A stretch of 64,000 bases of DNA from Streptomyces sp. NBC_01498 (GTDB taxonomy: Bacteria; Actinomycetota; Actinomycetes; Streptomycetales; Streptomycetaceae). Within the stretch, counting starts at the first letter, position 1. Every line of letters starts with the position of its first letter. The notes under the pieces are model-generated. The model saw only the letters and a program-made list of their open reading frames with translations. It ran no database searches and was not told where the DNA came from. The stretch is from the NCBI RefSeq assembly GCF_036327775.1, contig NZ_CP109598.1, positions 2,666,001 to 2,730,000 of the forward strand, written 5' to 3'. The translations under genes were made by a program, and so were the position numbers. Of the stretch, positions 63,280 through 64,000 are shown in pieces.

Positions 63280-63992
63280 GTCTTCACCCCGTCAAGGCTG
63301 TTCTCCTCATCGATCCGCATGACGTGGTAGACACGGCAGCGGCCCGAACTCGTCGGCAGGAGCAGCGGTCGCGCGGAGCTAGGAGTACGCCCGTGCGACG
63401 CCTCGTCAAGGTGAACCCTGAATCCCAAGCCCGGCATCTCGCCGCGTGCCGCTGAAGCAAGTGCCGCATCGAAGACACTGTCACTGATGCGCCGTTCCCA
63501 GCAGACCGCTGCCCTGATGCGCCACACCGGCCGGTACATCTCCTGCCCGGCGACCCCCCGCTCCGTCTTCCAGATGCGGGGCAGGGCATCCATCGCGATG
63601 CGGTGATGCTCCGGAGTGGTCGCACGTCGAAAGCCCGCTGCCGCACCCGACCCGGTCACCGTCGAGGTCGCCCACAGGCGGAGCGCGGCCGGACCGGGAG
63701 CGTAATAGCTGAAGTTGGCCAGCCCCAGGAACCGGGTCCATCTGCGAAGCAGTTCATGGCTGATGTAGTCCAGCCGACACCCGGCTGCCCCGAACACCAA
63801 ACGAACCGCGGCCTCTTCGCACAACGTCACCAAGCGACGACGGCGCTGTGCGGCGGACAGCGGCGCGACGGGGTGCGATGTCCCCATCTCACCCCGCACC
63901 CGCGCGGCCCCGTTTTGCTGCCCCGGAACGGAGCGGGAGGCGGCCCTGCCCAGCGCCTGTGACACATACGCGCGCAGCTCCGTGTCGATCAC
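63276..63992 (-). CDS. Unknown protein, first visible gene of the ATPase operon
   Basis: A 238-residue soluble protein with LRRWTRFLGLANFSYYAPGP, RIAMDALPRIWKTERGVAGQ, MYRPVWRIRAAVCWERRISD and HVMRIDEENSLDGVKT. The pattern is not recognised. The GTG at 63992 has GGAGCAG in front and could be the start, but the frame stays open to the window edge, so a longer protein is possible. It overlaps the ATPase gene by 4 bp. Confidence 0.6.
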   Translation of the reverse strand: MIDTELRAYVSQALGRAASRSVPGQQNGAARVRGEMGTSHPVAPLSAAQRRRRLVTLCEEAAVRLVFGAAGCRLDYISHELLRRWTRFLGLANFSYYAPGPAALRLWATSTVTGSGAAAGFRRATTPEHHRIAMDALPRIWKTERGVAGQEMYRPVWRIRAAVCWERRISDSVFDAALASAARGEMPGLGFRVHLDEASHGRTPSSARPLLLPTSSGRCRVYHVMRIDEENSLDGVKT

Positions 63993-64000
63993 CTGCTCCG

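Overview
The window comes from a high-GC actinomycete and looks like a Streptomyces chromosome arm-to-core stretch. Codon third positions are almost always G or C. It carries the developmental pair bldM/whiD, eukaryotic-type Ser/Thr kinases, DUF397/XRE pairs, and a block whose gene order (guaB3-guaB-ECF sigma-[bldM]-whiB family-groEL-groES-tsaD-rimI-tsaB-tsaE-alr) I recall being conserved as far as Mycobacterium tuberculosis (Rv3410c-Rv3423c region). No rRNA, tRNA, insertion sequence or CRISPR array was found.

Layout. 1-3.3 kb: a GMC oxidoreductase (cut by the window edge) and succinate-semialdehyde dehydrogenase. 3.4-12.8 kb: four membrane Ser/Thr kinase-family proteins on the minus strand, one of them a pseudokinase whose domain is split by a very long disordered insert. 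13.2-18.2 kb: glpD, a nucleotide-sugar dehydrogenase homologue lacking its catalytic cysteine, a small membrane protein and nadE. 18.4-23.7 kb: guaB3, guaB, an ECF sigma factor (SigD/ShbA type), bldM with a sigma-BldN-like promoter, and divergent whiD. 23.9-27.7 kb: LysR, MOSC, SDR and 2-hydroxyacid dehydrogenase genes, ending in a strong bidirectional hairpin. 27.8-30 kb: groES-groEL1 under two CIRCE operators. 30.2-38.6 kb: accessory genes, including a polysaccharide deacetylase, a THUMP-like methyltransferase, a polymorphic toxin with an Flp-prepilin-like header plus its probable immunity gene, and an ArsR-SRPBCC fusion behind a perfect 23-bp inverted repeat.

38.6-45.5 kb: the t6A/alanine-racemase operon (alr, hydrolase, tsaE, tsaB, rimI, tsaD), interrupted by a small iron-box gene and a plus-strand membrane protein. 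Two of its proteins have repeat-coded N-terminal extensions. 45.7-49.3 kb: DUF1707 protein, conserved hypothetical, GH43 glycosidase with a LacI-type operator, cutA. 49.4-51.9 kb: a WhiJ-like XRE/DUF397 regulatory locus with two DUF397 copies. 52-55.2 kb: arsenic genes (arsI/arsR-MIP channel-arsC), then an APH(3'')-like aminoglycoside kinase. 55.4-59.5 kb: a frameshifted gene, a second prepilin-headed secreted protein, and a secreted amidase that appears to start at AUC. 59.7-64 kb: a lower-GC island with a three-gene overlapping operon (unknown protein, P-loop ATPase with a TTA codon, zinc-ribbon/winged-helix protein) facing a DGQHR-like gene; this is a candidate undescribed defence or mobile module.

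The most notable observation is that two unrelated large proteins, 20 kb apart, share one N-terminal header: a G|QxxVEY prepilin-type cleavage site, a membrane helix, and an AVCxI cysteine motif exactly 33 residues after the glutamate, followed by an acidic/glycine linker. One of them ends in a restriction-endonuclease-fold toxin domain. This suggests a Tad/Flp-type export or display route for toxins in this organism.
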